From CALCHA01 sp035548175 (GTDB lineage: Bacteria > Planctomycetota > Phycisphaerae > WQYP01), in NCBI GenBank assembly GCA_035548175.1, contig DASZTO010000023.1, forward strand, positions 37,181-101,180: a DNA stretch of 64,000 nucleotides. The letters run 5' to 3'. The notes below the pieces were generated by a model. The model saw nothing but the letters and a program-made list of their open reading frames with translations, had not been told where the DNA came from and searched no databases. The position numbers and the translations under genes are program-made. Positions 25,018 to 34,129 of the stretch are shown piece after piece (position 1 is the stretch's first letter; every line of letters starts with the position of its first letter).

Positions 25018-26412
25018 ATGGCCGACGTAAGCGGGGCATCTTTAGGCGGCGGGGGATCACGCCGGGGGCTGAAGTTTCTTTTTCGAGCGCTCGCCTCCCG
25101 CAACTATCGTCTGTTCGTGACCGGACAACTTATCAGCCTCGTGGGGACGTGGCTGACCATTACGGCGACCGGCTGGCTCGTGTTCCGCCTGACGGGCCGC
25201 GAAGACATGCTGGGCATCGTGACGGCGGCGGGGCAAGTACCGGCCTTTGCGTTGAGCCTCTTCGCGGGCGTCATCGTCGATCGCCTGCACCGGCTCCCGC
25301 TGCTTAAGTGGGCGCACGCGCTGGCGATGCTGGAAAGCTTCGGCCTGGCCGTCGTGGCCTTCTGGGCGAGTTCGTACGGGCAGCATGTTCCTCCCCAGGT
25401 GGCCAGGGCGGCGATCTGGGGACTGTGCGGTCTGGTCGCCTTTCAGGGCCTGCTCAATGCGTTCGAGGTGCCGGCGCGGCAATCCCTGGTCGTTCACATG
25501 GTGGATAGGCGCGAGGACCTGGGCAACGCCATCGCGCTGAATTCGACCATGTTCAACCTGGCCCGTGCGATTGGTCCGCTGATCGCCGGGAGTTTGATTT
25601 ACGTCTTGAATGAGGGCTGGTGTTTTACGATTGACGGTTTCAGCTATGGCGGAGTGCTGATCGCGCTGTGGATGATGCGCGTCAACGAACCCCCGCCGCC
25701 GCCCAAATCCGAACGCCGCCACGTGCTGGTCGAATTGAAGGAAGGCGTGAAATACGTCGGCAGCTTTCATGCGCTGCGCGGGATTCTCACGCTGCTGGGC
25801 ATGGTGAGTTTCTCCTCGGCGTCGGCAAACCTGTTCGTGCCGGTATATGCCAAAGAAATTCTTCATGGCAACTCGCTCACGCAGGCCGTGCTGATGGCGG
25901 CCGGCGCGGTGGGCGCGCTGGGCGGCGCCATCCGCCTCGCGGCCAAGAAGACGGTGCTGGGACTGGGACGCGAAATGGTCCTCGCGGCCATCGGTCTGGC
26001 CGTCGGCATGAGCGTCTATGGCCTCGGACACTGGCTGTGGGTCTGCATGGCCGGACTGTGCGTCGTGGGATTCTGCACCATGACGCTCATGGCCTCGGGC
26101 AACACGCTGCTCCAGACGCTCGTGGAAGACCGCATGCGCGGGCGCGTCATGAGCCTCTTCGTGATGGCGTTCATGGGCATGATGCCGCTGGGCAGCCTCG
26201 TCGCCGGCTTCGTCGCGCAGACCAGCATTGGGCCGCAGTGGACCGTCGTGATGGGCGGCGGTCTTTGCCTCGTATCCGCCGCCATTTTCGCCCTGCGCCT
26301 GCCCGCGATCCGGGCCGAAGTGCGGCCGATTTACGTCAAAAAAGGCATCATGAAAGAAGCCGCGGCGGGGTTGCAGGTCACCGAAACCGCCATGGACGAA
26401 GCCCGGGAGTAA
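25018..26412 (+). CDS. MFS transporter (EntS/MFS_3-like)
   Basis: 464 residues with about 12 membrane helices. The FRALASRNYRLFVTGQLISL start and RLTGREDMLGIVTAAGQVPA loop are typical of the MFS_3 branch (EntS and related exporters). The mid-loop region has MMRVNEPPPPPK followed by a cytoplasmic link before helix 7. Substrate unknown; exporters of siderophores or drugs are the nearest characterised relatives. Monocistronic, followed by a terminator-like hairpin. Confidence 0.82.
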   Translation: MADVSGASLGGGGSRRGLKFLFRALASRNYRLFVTGQLISLVGTWLTITATGWLVFRLTGREDMLGIVTAAGQVPAFALSLFAGVIVDRLHRLPLLKWAHALAMLESFGLAVVAFWASSYGQHVPPQVARAAIWGLCGLVAFQGLLNAFEVPARQSLVVHMVDRREDLGNAIALNSTMFNLARAIGPLIAGSLIYVLNEGWCFTIDGFSYGGVLIALWMMRVNEPPPPPKSERRHVLVELKEGVKYVGSFHALRGILTLLGMVSFSSASANLFVPVYAKEILHGNSLTQAVLMAAGAVGALGGAIRLAAKKTVLGLGREMVLAAIGLAVGMSVYGLGHWLWVCMAGLCVVGFCTMTLMASGNTLLQTLVEDRMRGRVMSLFVMAFMGMMPLGSLVAGFVAQTSIGPQWTVVMGGGLCLVSAAIFALRLPAIRAEVRPIYVKKGIMKEAAAGLQVTETAMDEARE

Positions 26413-26415
26413 CAC

Positions 26416-26449
26416 GGCCGCGCTCCGGCGAACGGGGCGCGGCCATCTT
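26416..26449 (+). terminator. probable intrinsic terminator of the MFS gene
   Basis: GGCCGCGC (26416-26423) pairs with GCGCGGCC (26437-26444), loop 13 bases, followed by ATCTTTT. The T-run is short, so strength is uncertain. Confidence 0.55.
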
Positions 26450-26451
26450 TT

Positions 26452-26482
26452 GGGGCATCGCCGTCCCGCCGATGTTCGGCCG
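26452..26482. repeat. REP-like palindrome, copy A
   Basis: GGCATCGCCGTCCCGCCGAT and GTTCGGCC nearby match a second copy at 48822-48845 (GGCATCGGCGTCCCGCCGAT) with one difference in the first 20 bases. It forms an imperfect hairpin. No gene is seen in the rest of the 304-base gap to 26716. Confidence 0.55.
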
Positions 26483-26716
26483 GAGGCCGATCCGCATAGT
26501 GCGCGCATCTATCTTCCGGACGCAGCGGCCTGCGGGCCGCCAATGCCACGAGTCACTGCCACAAAAGATGATCGCACCCGGCGAATGCGCCGCGCGCTCC
26601 GCCGGTTGCGGGGGTGACGCTTCCTGATACACTTCGGCTCCAAGTCAATTTTTTTGGCGTAAGTTGTTTCGCCGGCGCGATGGCAGCGGCGGGGATGTCG
26701 GCGGAAGGAGGCGTGA

Positions 26717-28927
26717 GTGATCCTGGGACTGAGATACCTCGACTTTGGAATCCTGCTGGGGTTCTTGGGGGCCGTTCTCGCCGTGGGGGTTTACGCCTCG
26801 CGCAGCGTCAAGCACGAGTCGGACTTCTATCTGGGCGGCCGCCGCATGGGCAAGGCCCTCCAGTTCTTCATCAATTTCGGCAACGCCACCGATACCAACG
26901 CCGCGCCCACCATGGCCAGCCAGGTATTCCGCGAAGGCGTCTCCGGGATGTGGCTGCAACTGCAGACGCTGTTTTTCACGCCGCTTTGCTGGTTCACGCA
27001 GCCCTGGTTCCGCCGGGCCCGCGTCATCACGATGGCCGACATGTTCGTGGACAGGTTCAACTCGCGCAGCGTGGCGGCTGCGTATGCGGCGTTCAACGTG
27101 ATGGTGGCGGTGATCACGCTGGCCCTGGGAAATCTCGGCGGATACAGCGTGGTCGAGGCGATGATGGTCAAGCCGCAATCGGCCTATACGCAGGCGGAAC
27201 GGCTCGAGGTCTCGAACTTCAATGAACTGCAGAATCTGCAGGCGGCCAAAAAGGCGGCGGGGGGCGTGGTAACCACGCAGGGAGCGGCGACGGCGGCTGC
27301 CCCCAGCGCCCCCGCCGGCGCCGCCGCCATGGCGGACGTGATCGCGCCGGTGTTCACCACCGCGCAAAATGCGCGGCTGGAGGAGCTGTCAGCCTTGAAC
27401 GCCAAGGCGCCTTTCCACAGCCAGATCGGCGCCCTGAGCAAATGGGAGTTCTATCTTTCCTACAACGTCATCGTGGCCATTTACATCATGATGGGGGGGT
27501 TGCAGGCGGCGGCGATCACGGATGCGATCCAGGGAATCCTGATCCTGATCATGTCGATTCTGCTCCTGCCGCTGGGTCTTTTCGCGGTGCACGGCTTCTC
27601 GGGGCTGCACGCGGTGGTGCCACGGGTGAATTTTTATCTCACCGGCACGGCGACCAGCGAGTTCACGTGGTATTCGATCGTGGCGGTGACCTTCGCGAGC
27701 TTCATCCAGATCATGGCGCTGCAGCACAACATGGCGGCGGCGGGATCCGCGACCAATGAAAACACCGCGCGCTTCGGCATGATCGTCGGCGGCTTCACCA
27801 AGCGCATCATCCTGATCATGTGGATGCTCTGCGGCCTGCTGGCGATCGCGCTGTTGACCGGACACCTCGAAAATCCCGATTTCGCCTGGGGACGCCTGTC
27901 GCTGAATCTTCTGCCCATGGGCCTGCTGGGGTTGATGCTTTCCGGGATGCTGCTGGGCCACATGCCCGCCGTCGGGCTCACCGCCGTCTCCGTTTCCGGC
28001 CTCCTCACGCGCAATCTCTACGAGCCTCTGTTCCCCGGCAAATCTCCCAGGCACTACCTGCGCTTCGGTCAGGCCGTCATCCCCTTCATTCTCGCCGCCT
28101 CCGTGTTCATCGCCTGGACCTCCTCGGGCCTGGGATCGCTGACCGCCATCATGATCACGTTCAACACGTTTTTCGGCGCGGTGGTGTTCCTCATGTTTTT
28201 CTGGCGGCGCCTCACCGTGCCGGCGATTCTCATCTCCTTTTTCATCTGGATTTTCCTCCAGGCCGTCATTCCGCCGCTGGTCGGCTTCACCAGTTTGCGG
28301 CAGAATGATTTTCTGACCATGCAGACCCACGCCACCACGCGGCAGGTGATTCGCGGAGCCACCGCCGCCGACGTGACGGCCGGCCGCGCCAAGTCGGTCA
28401 ACGAAACCGTGACCGTCGATCAGCCCGTTCCGCCGATCCCCCTGTTTTTTGACGGCAAGGTGGTGCCGGTCGATCCGCATGACGCCTCCAGGGGCGTCGA
28501 GGGCCAGGGACACTTCAACGTGGAAAACCTGGTGATGTACTATCCGCTCAAGGCCGTCCACCTGGACATGCGCAATTTCAGCAAGGCCGGACTCACGACG
28601 GTGCGCTGGTTTTTCGCGGGGCTTTTTCCGTTTGTCATCCTGATTCTTTTGAGCTGGATAACGCCGCGCACGGCGCCGGAGCTGGCGGATCGCTTTTACG
28701 TCAAGCAGAAGACGCCCGTCGGCGGCACGCCCGAAGAGGAGCGCGAGGAAGTGGAAAAGAGCTTCCAGAATCCCCACCGCTTCGACTACAAAAAGCTCTT
28801 CCCCGGCACGCAGTGGGAATTCTCGAAGTGGACGAAGGAAGATTACATCGGTTTCTTCGGCTGCTGCCTGGTGGTCGTCGCCATCGTCGGATTGCTGTAT
28901 GGCGTGCTGCACATCGGGGCGTCGTAG
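26717..28927 (+). CDS. sodium:solute symporter family transporter
   Basis: 736 residues from the GTG at 26717, with AAGGAGG five bases upstream. The SSS fold is visible: LDFGILLGFLGAVLAVGVYA (TM1), YLGGRRMGKALQFFINFGNA with the conserved GGR, and MTHGLQ-like packing at LGMLLGHMP further on. Two large soluble insertions are unusual: residues about 165-230 (alanine-rich, between helices) and about 535-620 before the last helices. It takes up a solute with sodium; substrate not identifiable. No operon partner. Confidence 0.85.
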   Translation: MILGLRYLDFGILLGFLGAVLAVGVYASRSVKHESDFYLGGRRMGKALQFFINFGNATDTNAAPTMASQVFREGVSGMWLQLQTLFFTPLCWFTQPWFRRARVITMADMFVDRFNSRSVAAAYAAFNVMVAVITLALGNLGGYSVVEAMMVKPQSAYTQAERLEVSNFNELQNLQAAKKAAGGVVTTQGAATAAAPSAPAGAAAMADVIAPVFTTAQNARLEELSALNAKAPFHSQIGALSKWEFYLSYNVIVAIYIMMGGLQAAAITDAIQGILILIMSILLLPLGLFAVHGFSGLHAVVPRVNFYLTGTATSEFTWYSIVAVTFASFIQIMALQHNMAAAGSATNENTARFGMIVGGFTKRIILIMWMLCGLLAIALLTGHLENPDFAWGRLSLNLLPMGLLGLMLSGMLLGHMPAVGLTAVSVSGLLTRNLYEPLFPGKSPRHYLRFGQAVIPFILAASVFIAWTSSGLGSLTAIMITFNTFFGAVVFLMFFWRRLTVPAILISFFIWIFLQAVIPPLVGFTSLRQNDFLTMQTHATTRQVIRGATAADVTAGRAKSVNETVTVDQPVPPIPLFFDGKVVPVDPHDASRGVEGQGHFNVENLVMYYPLKAVHLDMRNFSKAGLTTVRWFFAGLFPFVILILLSWITPRTAPELADRFYVKQKTPVGGTPEEEREEVEKSFQNPHRFDYKKLFPGTQWEFSKWTKEDYIGFFGCCLVVVAIVGLLYGVLHIGAS

Positions 28928-28943
28928 CGCACCGAGGGTCTGC

Positions 28944-28949
28944 TATACT
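28944..28949 (+). promoter_or_regulatory. candidate -10 for the Uma2 gene
   Basis: TATACT 24 bases before the ATG, with GAGAGG as ribosome site between. No clear -35. Confidence 0.35.
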
Positions 28950-28972
28950 CCAAGCGGATTGAGAGGTGCCTG

Positions 28973-29533
28973 ATGTCCACACTAAGCGCCACCCGGATGA
29001 CATCCGAGCAGTTCCTCGCCATGGGCGAAGACCCGCCGGGCCTGAAGCTTGAGCTCGCTCACGGAGAAATCCTGATGAGGTCCAGTTCGTCTCCGGGTCA
29101 TTCCTGTGTGGTCTTCGCGCTCGTCGAACTGCTCAGTCCTTACATTCGTCGCGAAGGGCTCGGCGCGTTATACGGCGATACAGGTACCGTGCTCGATGAC
29201 TGGAACACGCGCCGGCCCGATTTGATCTTCGTCAGCCGAAGCCAGGCACGGATCGTCGGCGATAACGCCCTCACCGGCGCCCCCGAATTGTGCGTCGAAG
29301 TTATTTCCCCCGGCACCGAACGCATCGACCGCGAAGAAAAATTCGCCCTCTACGAAGAACGCGGCGTCAAAAACTACTGGATCTTCGATCCCCGCGCACG
29401 CATCGCCGAAGCCTACGTCCTCAAACGCGGCGCCTACGTCCTCGCCGCCAGCGCCGGCGGCAAACGCGTCGTCCGCTTTCCCCCTTTCCCAAAGCTCGAC
29501 ATCAACCTCGGCATCGTCTGGCCCGCCAAGTGA
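28973..29533 (+). CDS. Uma2 family endonuclease-fold protein
   Basis: 186 residues of the DUF820/Uma2 family, a PD-(D/E)xK nuclease fold. Conserved residues: E27 and E32 in LELAHGEI, D83 in RRPDLIFV, E109 in LCVEVISP and K123 in REEKFALYEE, then GVKNYWIFDP. These proteins are abundant in planctomycetes and cyanobacteria as single genes; their biological role is not established, though restriction-like or mobile-element roles have been proposed. It sits just before a Gfo/Idh/MocA gene without evident functional link. Confidence 0.87.
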   Translation: MSTLSATRMTSEQFLAMGEDPPGLKLELAHGEILMRSSSSPGHSCVVFALVELLSPYIRREGLGALYGDTGTVLDDWNTRRPDLIFVSRSQARIVGDNALTGAPELCVEVISPGTERIDREEKFALYEERGVKNYWIFDPRARIAEAYVLKRGAYVLAASAGGKRVVRFPPFPKLDINLGIVWPAK

Positions 29534-29544
29534 GTAACTTCCCC

Positions 29545-30564
29545 ATGAGTCAACGAAACGTCGTGCGCTGGGGCATCATCGGCTGCGGTGACGTCACGGA
29601 AGTCAAAAGCGGCCCGGCGTTCCAAAAGGTCGCCGGAAGCAAGCTGGTCGCCGTCATGCGCCGCGACGCCGCCAAGGCCGAAGATTACGCCCGCCGCCAC
29701 GCCGTCCCGCGCTGGACCACTGACGCCGCGGCGCTCATCAACGCCCCCGACATCGACGCCCTCTACATCGCCACGCCTCCGGGCGCCCACGAACAGTACG
29801 CGCTGCAAGTCGCCGCCGCCGGCAAGCCATGCTACGTGGAGAAGCCCATGGCCCGCACCGCCCTCGAGGGCCGCCGCATGCTCGACGCCTTCTCCCAGGG
29901 CGACGTTCCGCTCTTCGTCGCCTACTATCGCCGCGCGCTGCCGCGCTTCCTGAAAATCGCCGAACTGCTCGAGGACCTCGGTCCCCTGCGCAGCGTCTCT
30001 TATCGCTACGCCGATCCGCAGATGCGCGACGCCCCCGCCGACGGCGCCGTCCCCTGGCGCCTGCTCGCCGAACATGCCGGCGGCGGACTCTTCCTCGATC
30101 TGGGCTCCCACGCCCTCGACCTCCTGGACTTCTGGCTCGGGCCCCTGCAGAACGTTCGCGGCCTCGCCAGGCGCGTCCGCGGCAAATACGCCGTCGAGGA
30201 TTATGTCGAAATGGAATTCACCGCCGCCGGCGTCCCCGGCCGCGCCCAGTGGGATTTCACCTCGCAGGTCCGCGAAGACGCTTTCGAAATCACCGCCGAA
30301 AAAGGCGCCGTCGCCGTCCCCTGTTTCGCCGATGGACCGGTGGAACTCGTCTGGGAAACCGGCCGGCGAGAGGAATTCGCAATCCCCCATCCGCCTCACG
30401 TCCACCAGCCCCTCGTCGAGCAGGTCGTCGCCACGCTTCTTGGCCGCGGAAGCTGCGCCAGCACCGGCGAAAGCGCCCTGCGCACGCAGGAAGTGATGGA
30501 TACCGTCCTCGCCTCCTTTTACGGCGGGCGTGACAATGGGTTTTGGCGGCGACCGCGGGCATAA
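29545..30564 (+). CDS. Gfo/Idh/MocA family oxidoreductase (2)
   Basis: 339 residues from the ATG at 29545, eleven bases after the Uma2 stop; the frame is open upstream only as Uma2 shadow. RWGIIGCGDVTEVKSGPAF is the nucleotide-binding motif, YVEKPMARTAL the EKP lysine motif, and GGGLFLDLGSHALDLLDFWL the conserved histidine block. Shorter and only distantly like the copy at 12.7 kb. Probably an NAD(P)-dependent sugar dehydrogenase; substrate unknown. Confidence 0.88.
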   Translation: MSQRNVVRWGIIGCGDVTEVKSGPAFQKVAGSKLVAVMRRDAAKAEDYARRHAVPRWTTDAAALINAPDIDALYIATPPGAHEQYALQVAAAGKPCYVEKPMARTALEGRRMLDAFSQGDVPLFVAYYRRALPRFLKIAELLEDLGPLRSVSYRYADPQMRDAPADGAVPWRLLAEHAGGGLFLDLGSHALDLLDFWLGPLQNVRGLARRVRGKYAVEDYVEMEFTAAGVPGRAQWDFTSQVREDAFEITAEKGAVAVPCFADGPVELVWETGRREEFAIPHPPHVHQPLVEQVVATLLGRGSCASTGESALRTQEVMDTVLASFYGGRDNGFWRRPRA

Positions 30565-30611
30565 TCTCCGCTTTCTCCCAAGCCTCAAAGCCTCAAAGTC
30601 CTGGAGTCCTC

Positions 30612-31340
30612 ATGCCCGCCGACACGCTGCTGGCCGTCATCCCCTTCTACAAGAACCAGCGCCAGCTCGATACCTGCCTCGCGCACCTGAACGCCCAGAC
30701 CCTTCCCATCACCCCCTGGATTCACGACAACTCGACGGACAACCTCGGCTTCACCAAAGCCGTCAACCGCGGCCTGCGCGAAGCCATCCGCGCGGGACAC
30801 CGCTACGTCGTCGCCCTCAACCAGGACCTCTACCTCGACCCCCGCGCCATCGAAGGTCTCGTCGCATTCCTCGATCGCACGCCCCGCTGCGCCATCGCCG
30901 GCATCAAGCAACTCTCCAGCCAGAACCCCGACATCGTCATCCACGCCGGCTGCACGATGGCCTATCCCACCGGCATCCACATCTCCGGTCTGGCCTCGCA
31001 AGGCGCGGGCGCGACGTCCGCGAAAATGCCCTGGGTCAACGGCGCCTTCCTCGCCGCGCGCATCGACGCCCTCATCGATTTTGGCGTCATGGACGAAAAT
31101 ATGTTCCTCTTCGGCTCTGATTCCGACTGGTGCTACACCGCCCGCGCACGCCAATGGGAAGTCTGGTATTGCGCCGATGCACAGTGCATCCACGAGGTCG
31201 GCACCTCGCAAAACCCCACCGTCGAATCCTCAGAACACTTCCGGCGTGATATGGCCTGCTGGCATGATAAATGGGTCGGCAGCGGCCTCTTCCGACGCCT
31301 CAACGCCGAGTTCGGCCTCAGCAGCCTGAACTTCGGCTGA
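30612..31340 (+). CDS. glycosyltransferase family 2 protein
   Basis: 242 residues; ATG at 30612 with GGAG five bases upstream. LLAVIPFYKNQRQLDTCL is the GT-A start, VALNQDLYLDPRAI the DxD-like metal motif (NQD), and WVNGAFLAARIDALIDFGVM with ENMFLFGSDSDW the acceptor-side region. The family transfers sugars from nucleotide donors to glycans or lipids. No membrane helix is seen. The TGA stop is followed immediately by ten C. Donor and acceptor unknown. Confidence 0.82.
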   Translation: MPADTLLAVIPFYKNQRQLDTCLAHLNAQTLPITPWIHDNSTDNLGFTKAVNRGLREAIRAGHRYVVALNQDLYLDPRAIEGLVAFLDRTPRCAIAGIKQLSSQNPDIVIHAGCTMAYPTGIHISGLASQGAGATSAKMPWVNGAFLAARIDALIDFGVMDENMFLFGSDSDWCYTARARQWEVWYCADAQCIHEVGTSQNPTVESSEHFRRDMACWHDKWVGSGLFRRLNAEFGLSSLNFG

Positions 31341-31404
31341 CCCCCCCCCCAAGTCCCTCCCGCACCCCCCGCCATCCCTCCCGCCCTCCCCCCGCAATCC
31401 CGCC

Positions 31405-32421
31405 TCACGGTTTGTCCGATGCGCTTCGCCGTGGCTGCTCTCCACGCGCCTCGCTCCTGGCGCTCTCCGGATCTCTCGGATTCCGCCGTCCCATCGGCCC
31501 GCCCGCACGCTCCGCTTCGGCTCGCTCCGTTTCCGCACGCTCCGCCGCGGCCCCTGGAATCCGAATCTGAACGATCCCATTCCGCACCGCCGTCTCAAAG
31601 GTCTTCAACGCCACCTTCGCCGGCCCGTGCGTCGGCTCTCCCGTGGTCAAGTCAAAACACGAATTGTGCCACGGACACCGAATGTTCCCGCCGTGTATCG
31701 TTCCCTCGGACAGCGGCCCGCACCGGTGCGTGCAGAACTCCTGCACCGCGTAAATCTTCCCCTGCGCCCGCGCCAACGCCAACACATACCCCTCCACCTC
31801 CACCCGCAGCGTCGCTCCCTCCGGCAACGCGCTTTCCGGCACGATCGGAAAAAACTCCGGCCGCAGCGCCGGTTCCGCACGCGCCGCCGGAATCTCCTCC
31901 GCCTCCGCTGCGGCCGCCCGCGGTTCGTGAATCGTGTTTTGCGGCAACTCTTTCGACCGCCGATGACGCCCCACCGCAATCCCATGGTCATACACCAGCA
32001 GCCCGCCGAGATACCCACCGATCAGCGCCAGCACATAGCCCGCGGACGAGAGCGCGAGCGCGAAGGCCCCAAACTCTCCGCCCTGCACCCACCCGTAATG
32101 CACCACCACATCCACGATGAACAGCAGCGTCGCCGGGACCATCATCACCATGTGAAACAGCGCATTGCCCCGCCCGGGATGATCGCCGCGAATGTCCAGA
32201 AAATCGTTCAGCCCCGTCAGCAGCGCCAGGATGGCGATGGCCGATCCGATCAACAGCGCATAGTACGCCCCCCTTATCGCCCAATCCGCCCGATCCGCGG
32301 ACGCCACCGCCGCCACATCCAGCCCCAGACCCAGCAGCCACATGCCCAGCGGCACGTGCGACAGCAGCGGATGCAGCGGGTGCCCGAACGGTCTTCCTTC
32401 CAGCGTCGTCTTCACCGACAT
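31405..32421 (-). CDS. DUF2231 membrane domain fused to a Rieske [2Fe-2S] domain
   Basis: 338 residues. The N-terminal half is a four-helix DUF2231 membrane domain (GHPLHPLLSHVPLGMWLLGL). The C-terminal half is a Rieske domain with cluster ligands C230 and H232 in CTHRC, and C249 and H252 in CPWHNSCF. A charged tail with repeated AERAE units follows. The architecture suggests a membrane-bound electron-transfer protein. A second DUF2231 gene lies 49 bases upstream in the same direction, so the two probably form one complex or operon. Confidence 0.87.
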   Translation of the reverse strand: MSVKTTLEGRPFGHPLHPLLSHVPLGMWLLGLGLDVAAVASADRADWAIRGAYYALLIGSAIAILALLTGLNDFLDIRGDHPGRGNALFHMVMMVPATLLFIVDVVVHYGWVQGGEFGAFALALSSAGYVLALIGGYLGGLLVYDHGIAVGRHRRSKELPQNTIHEPRAAAAEAEEIPAARAEPALRPEFFPIVPESALPEGATLRVEVEGYVLALARAQGKIYAVQEFCTHRCGPLSEGTIHGGNIRCPWHNSCFDLTTGEPTHGPAKVALKTFETAVRNGIVQIRIPGAAAERAETERAEAERAGGPMGRRNPRDPESARSEARGEQPRRSASDKP

Positions 32422-32470
32422 CTTGCACCTCTATATTCGTCGGCACGGGGACTTCCGACGGCGAATCACG

Positions 32471-32998
32471 TCACGTCTGTGGCGGCAGGTTCGCACGCCC
32501 CGCGGCGGCGATCCTCCGATACCGCTTCTTCGACATCCGCGCAATCCCGATCCCCTGGTCGTACACCATCCGGCCCCCCACATACCCCGATACCGGCAGC
32601 ACCAGGTCCCCCAGCAGCGTCAGCGTGAAGGCGATCAGCGGCACCTGCGCCGCATGCCATCCGCGCCCCAGACGCACGATCACCGACGCGATCATCAGCA
32701 ATACCACGCACACGTTCATCACCATGTGCCACAGCGCCATCATCCAGGCCGGCTTCTCACGCCTGATCTGCGTCCACTCAGCTATTCCCGCCGGCACCAC
32801 GATCAGCGTCGACGCCAGCCCCGCCAGAACCGCCACGCATGCCGTGCGCACCAGCGCGTTCCCTCCCACACCAAACAGCGACAGGATGTCCATGATCAAC
32901 GCACCTACCCACATCGCGATCGGCACGTGTACCAACGCGGGATGCAGCGGATGCCCCAGCCATCGGCCCAAAAGAAAGGACTTGATCGCATTGGCCAC
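32471..32998 (-). CDS. DUF2231 membrane protein
   Basis: 175 residues from the GTG at 32998, which has AAGGAG seven bases upstream; the longer frame to 33229 overlaps the reductase gene. LGHPLHPALVHVPIAMWVGA mirrors the start of the Rieske fusion protein, and four membrane helices follow, ending MVYDQGIGIARMSKKRYRR. DUF2231 proteins are predicted membrane components of unknown redox systems. Pairing with a Rieske fusion supports an electron-transfer role. Confidence 0.82.
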   Translation of the reverse strand: MANAIKSFLLGRWLGHPLHPALVHVPIAMWVGALIMDILSLFGVGGNALVRTACVAVLAGLASTLIVVPAGIAEWTQIRREKPAWMMALWHMVMNVCVVLLMIASVIVRLGRGWHAAQVPLIAFTLTLLGDLVLPVSGYVGGRMVYDQGIGIARMSKKRYRRIAAAGRANLPPQT

Positions 32999-33087
32999 GG
33001 CACGGCTCCTTGCGCTTCGGTTGTGCAAGCGCTGTGCCGATGCCTCCCCCGCCTCCGCCCACTCCTCCTTCCCCACACTTCGCCGCC

Positions 33088-34074
33088 CTACGAAATCGCC
33101 ACCAGCACCTTCCCCATCGGCCCGCGCTCCAGCCGCGCAAACGCCGCCGGGACCTCCCCAAAGCCAAATACCTGATCGATCACCGGCCGCGCCCCCGTTC
33201 GCCCCAGCGTCCCCAGAATTCCCTCCCACGCCGCCACCGATTCCTCATGCGAATAGGTCGCAATCGCCACCCCCCTTATCTGCAACCGCCGGAAAAACAG
33301 CGCCGCCGTGTTGAACTCCGGCACCGGCCCCGCCAACCGCCCGACGCACGACACGCGCCCGTTCGCCCCCAGCGTATCGATCACCTCGTTGAACAACGAC
33401 CCGCCGATGTTGTCGATCGCCAGGTCCACGCGCCGGGTCCCCAGCGTCTCCTTCAGCCCCTTCCGCCACGTCTTGTCCTGCGGGTCGAACGTGTAGGACG
33501 CCCCCAGTTTCCGCAGCTCCGCCGATTTCTCCGCGCTCCGCGACAGCCCCACCACCGTGTGCCCCAGCGCCTGCCCCAGCTGCGTCGCCGCCACCCCCAC
33601 GCCGCCCGTCGCACCGGTGATCAGCACGACTCCTTTCTCCGGCAAATCCTTCCACTGCGTCAGCGCCTGCCACGCCGTCACGTACACCAGCGGCGCCGCC
33701 GCCGCCTGCTCCAGCGTCCATCCCGCCGGCACCGCCACCGTGTACCGCGCCTCCACCGCCACCCGCTCCGCCAGCGTCCCCGCCCGGTTCACCCCGACCT
33801 CCGACCGCAAAATCAGCCGGGTGTCGCCCACCTGAATATCCTGCACCCCCGTGCCCACCGCCGTCACCGTCCCCACCCCGTCGCGCCCCAGAATGTGCGG
33901 CAGCGGAGGCTTCGCCGGATACTGCCCCATCGCCAGGTACCGATCCGCCGGATTCAGCGCCGCAAATCGCAACGCCATCACCACCTCCCCAGCGCCCGGC
34001 ACGGGATCCGCCGCCTCCCCCAGGTGCATCGCCTCGATCCCCGTAAACGCCGGCAACAACCACGCCTTCATCAT
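33088..34074 (-). CDS. medium-chain dehydrogenase/reductase, quinone-oxidoreductase type
   Basis: 328 residues. GroES-like N-terminal domain (FAALNPADRYLAMGQYP, HILGRDGVGTVTAVGTGV) and Rossmann domain with ITGATGGVGVAATQLGQAL and SRSAEKSAELRKLGA. It lacks the cysteine lobe of zinc alcohol dehydrogenases, so it is a zinc-free NADPH:quinone or enoyl-type reductase. Same direction as the DUF2231/Rieske genes 90 bases downstream, possibly in the same transcript. Substrate unknown. Confidence 0.87.
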   Translation of the reverse strand: MMKAWLLPAFTGIEAMHLGEAADPVPGAGEVVMALRFAALNPADRYLAMGQYPAKPPLPHILGRDGVGTVTAVGTGVQDIQVGDTRLILRSEVGVNRAGTLAERVAVEARYTVAVPAGWTLEQAAAAPLVYVTAWQALTQWKDLPEKGVVLITGATGGVGVAATQLGQALGHTVVGLSRSAEKSAELRKLGASYTFDPQDKTWRKGLKETLGTRRVDLAIDNIGGSLFNEVIDTLGANGRVSCVGRLAGPVPEFNTAALFFRRLQIRGVAIATYSHEESVAAWEGILGTLGRTGARPVIDQVFGFGEVPAAFARLERGPMGKVLVAIS

Positions 34075-34129
34075 CGCCTCCCTTCACATCACCCATGTCG
34101 AGCCCCGCCCCCGCACGATCATAGCCCGC

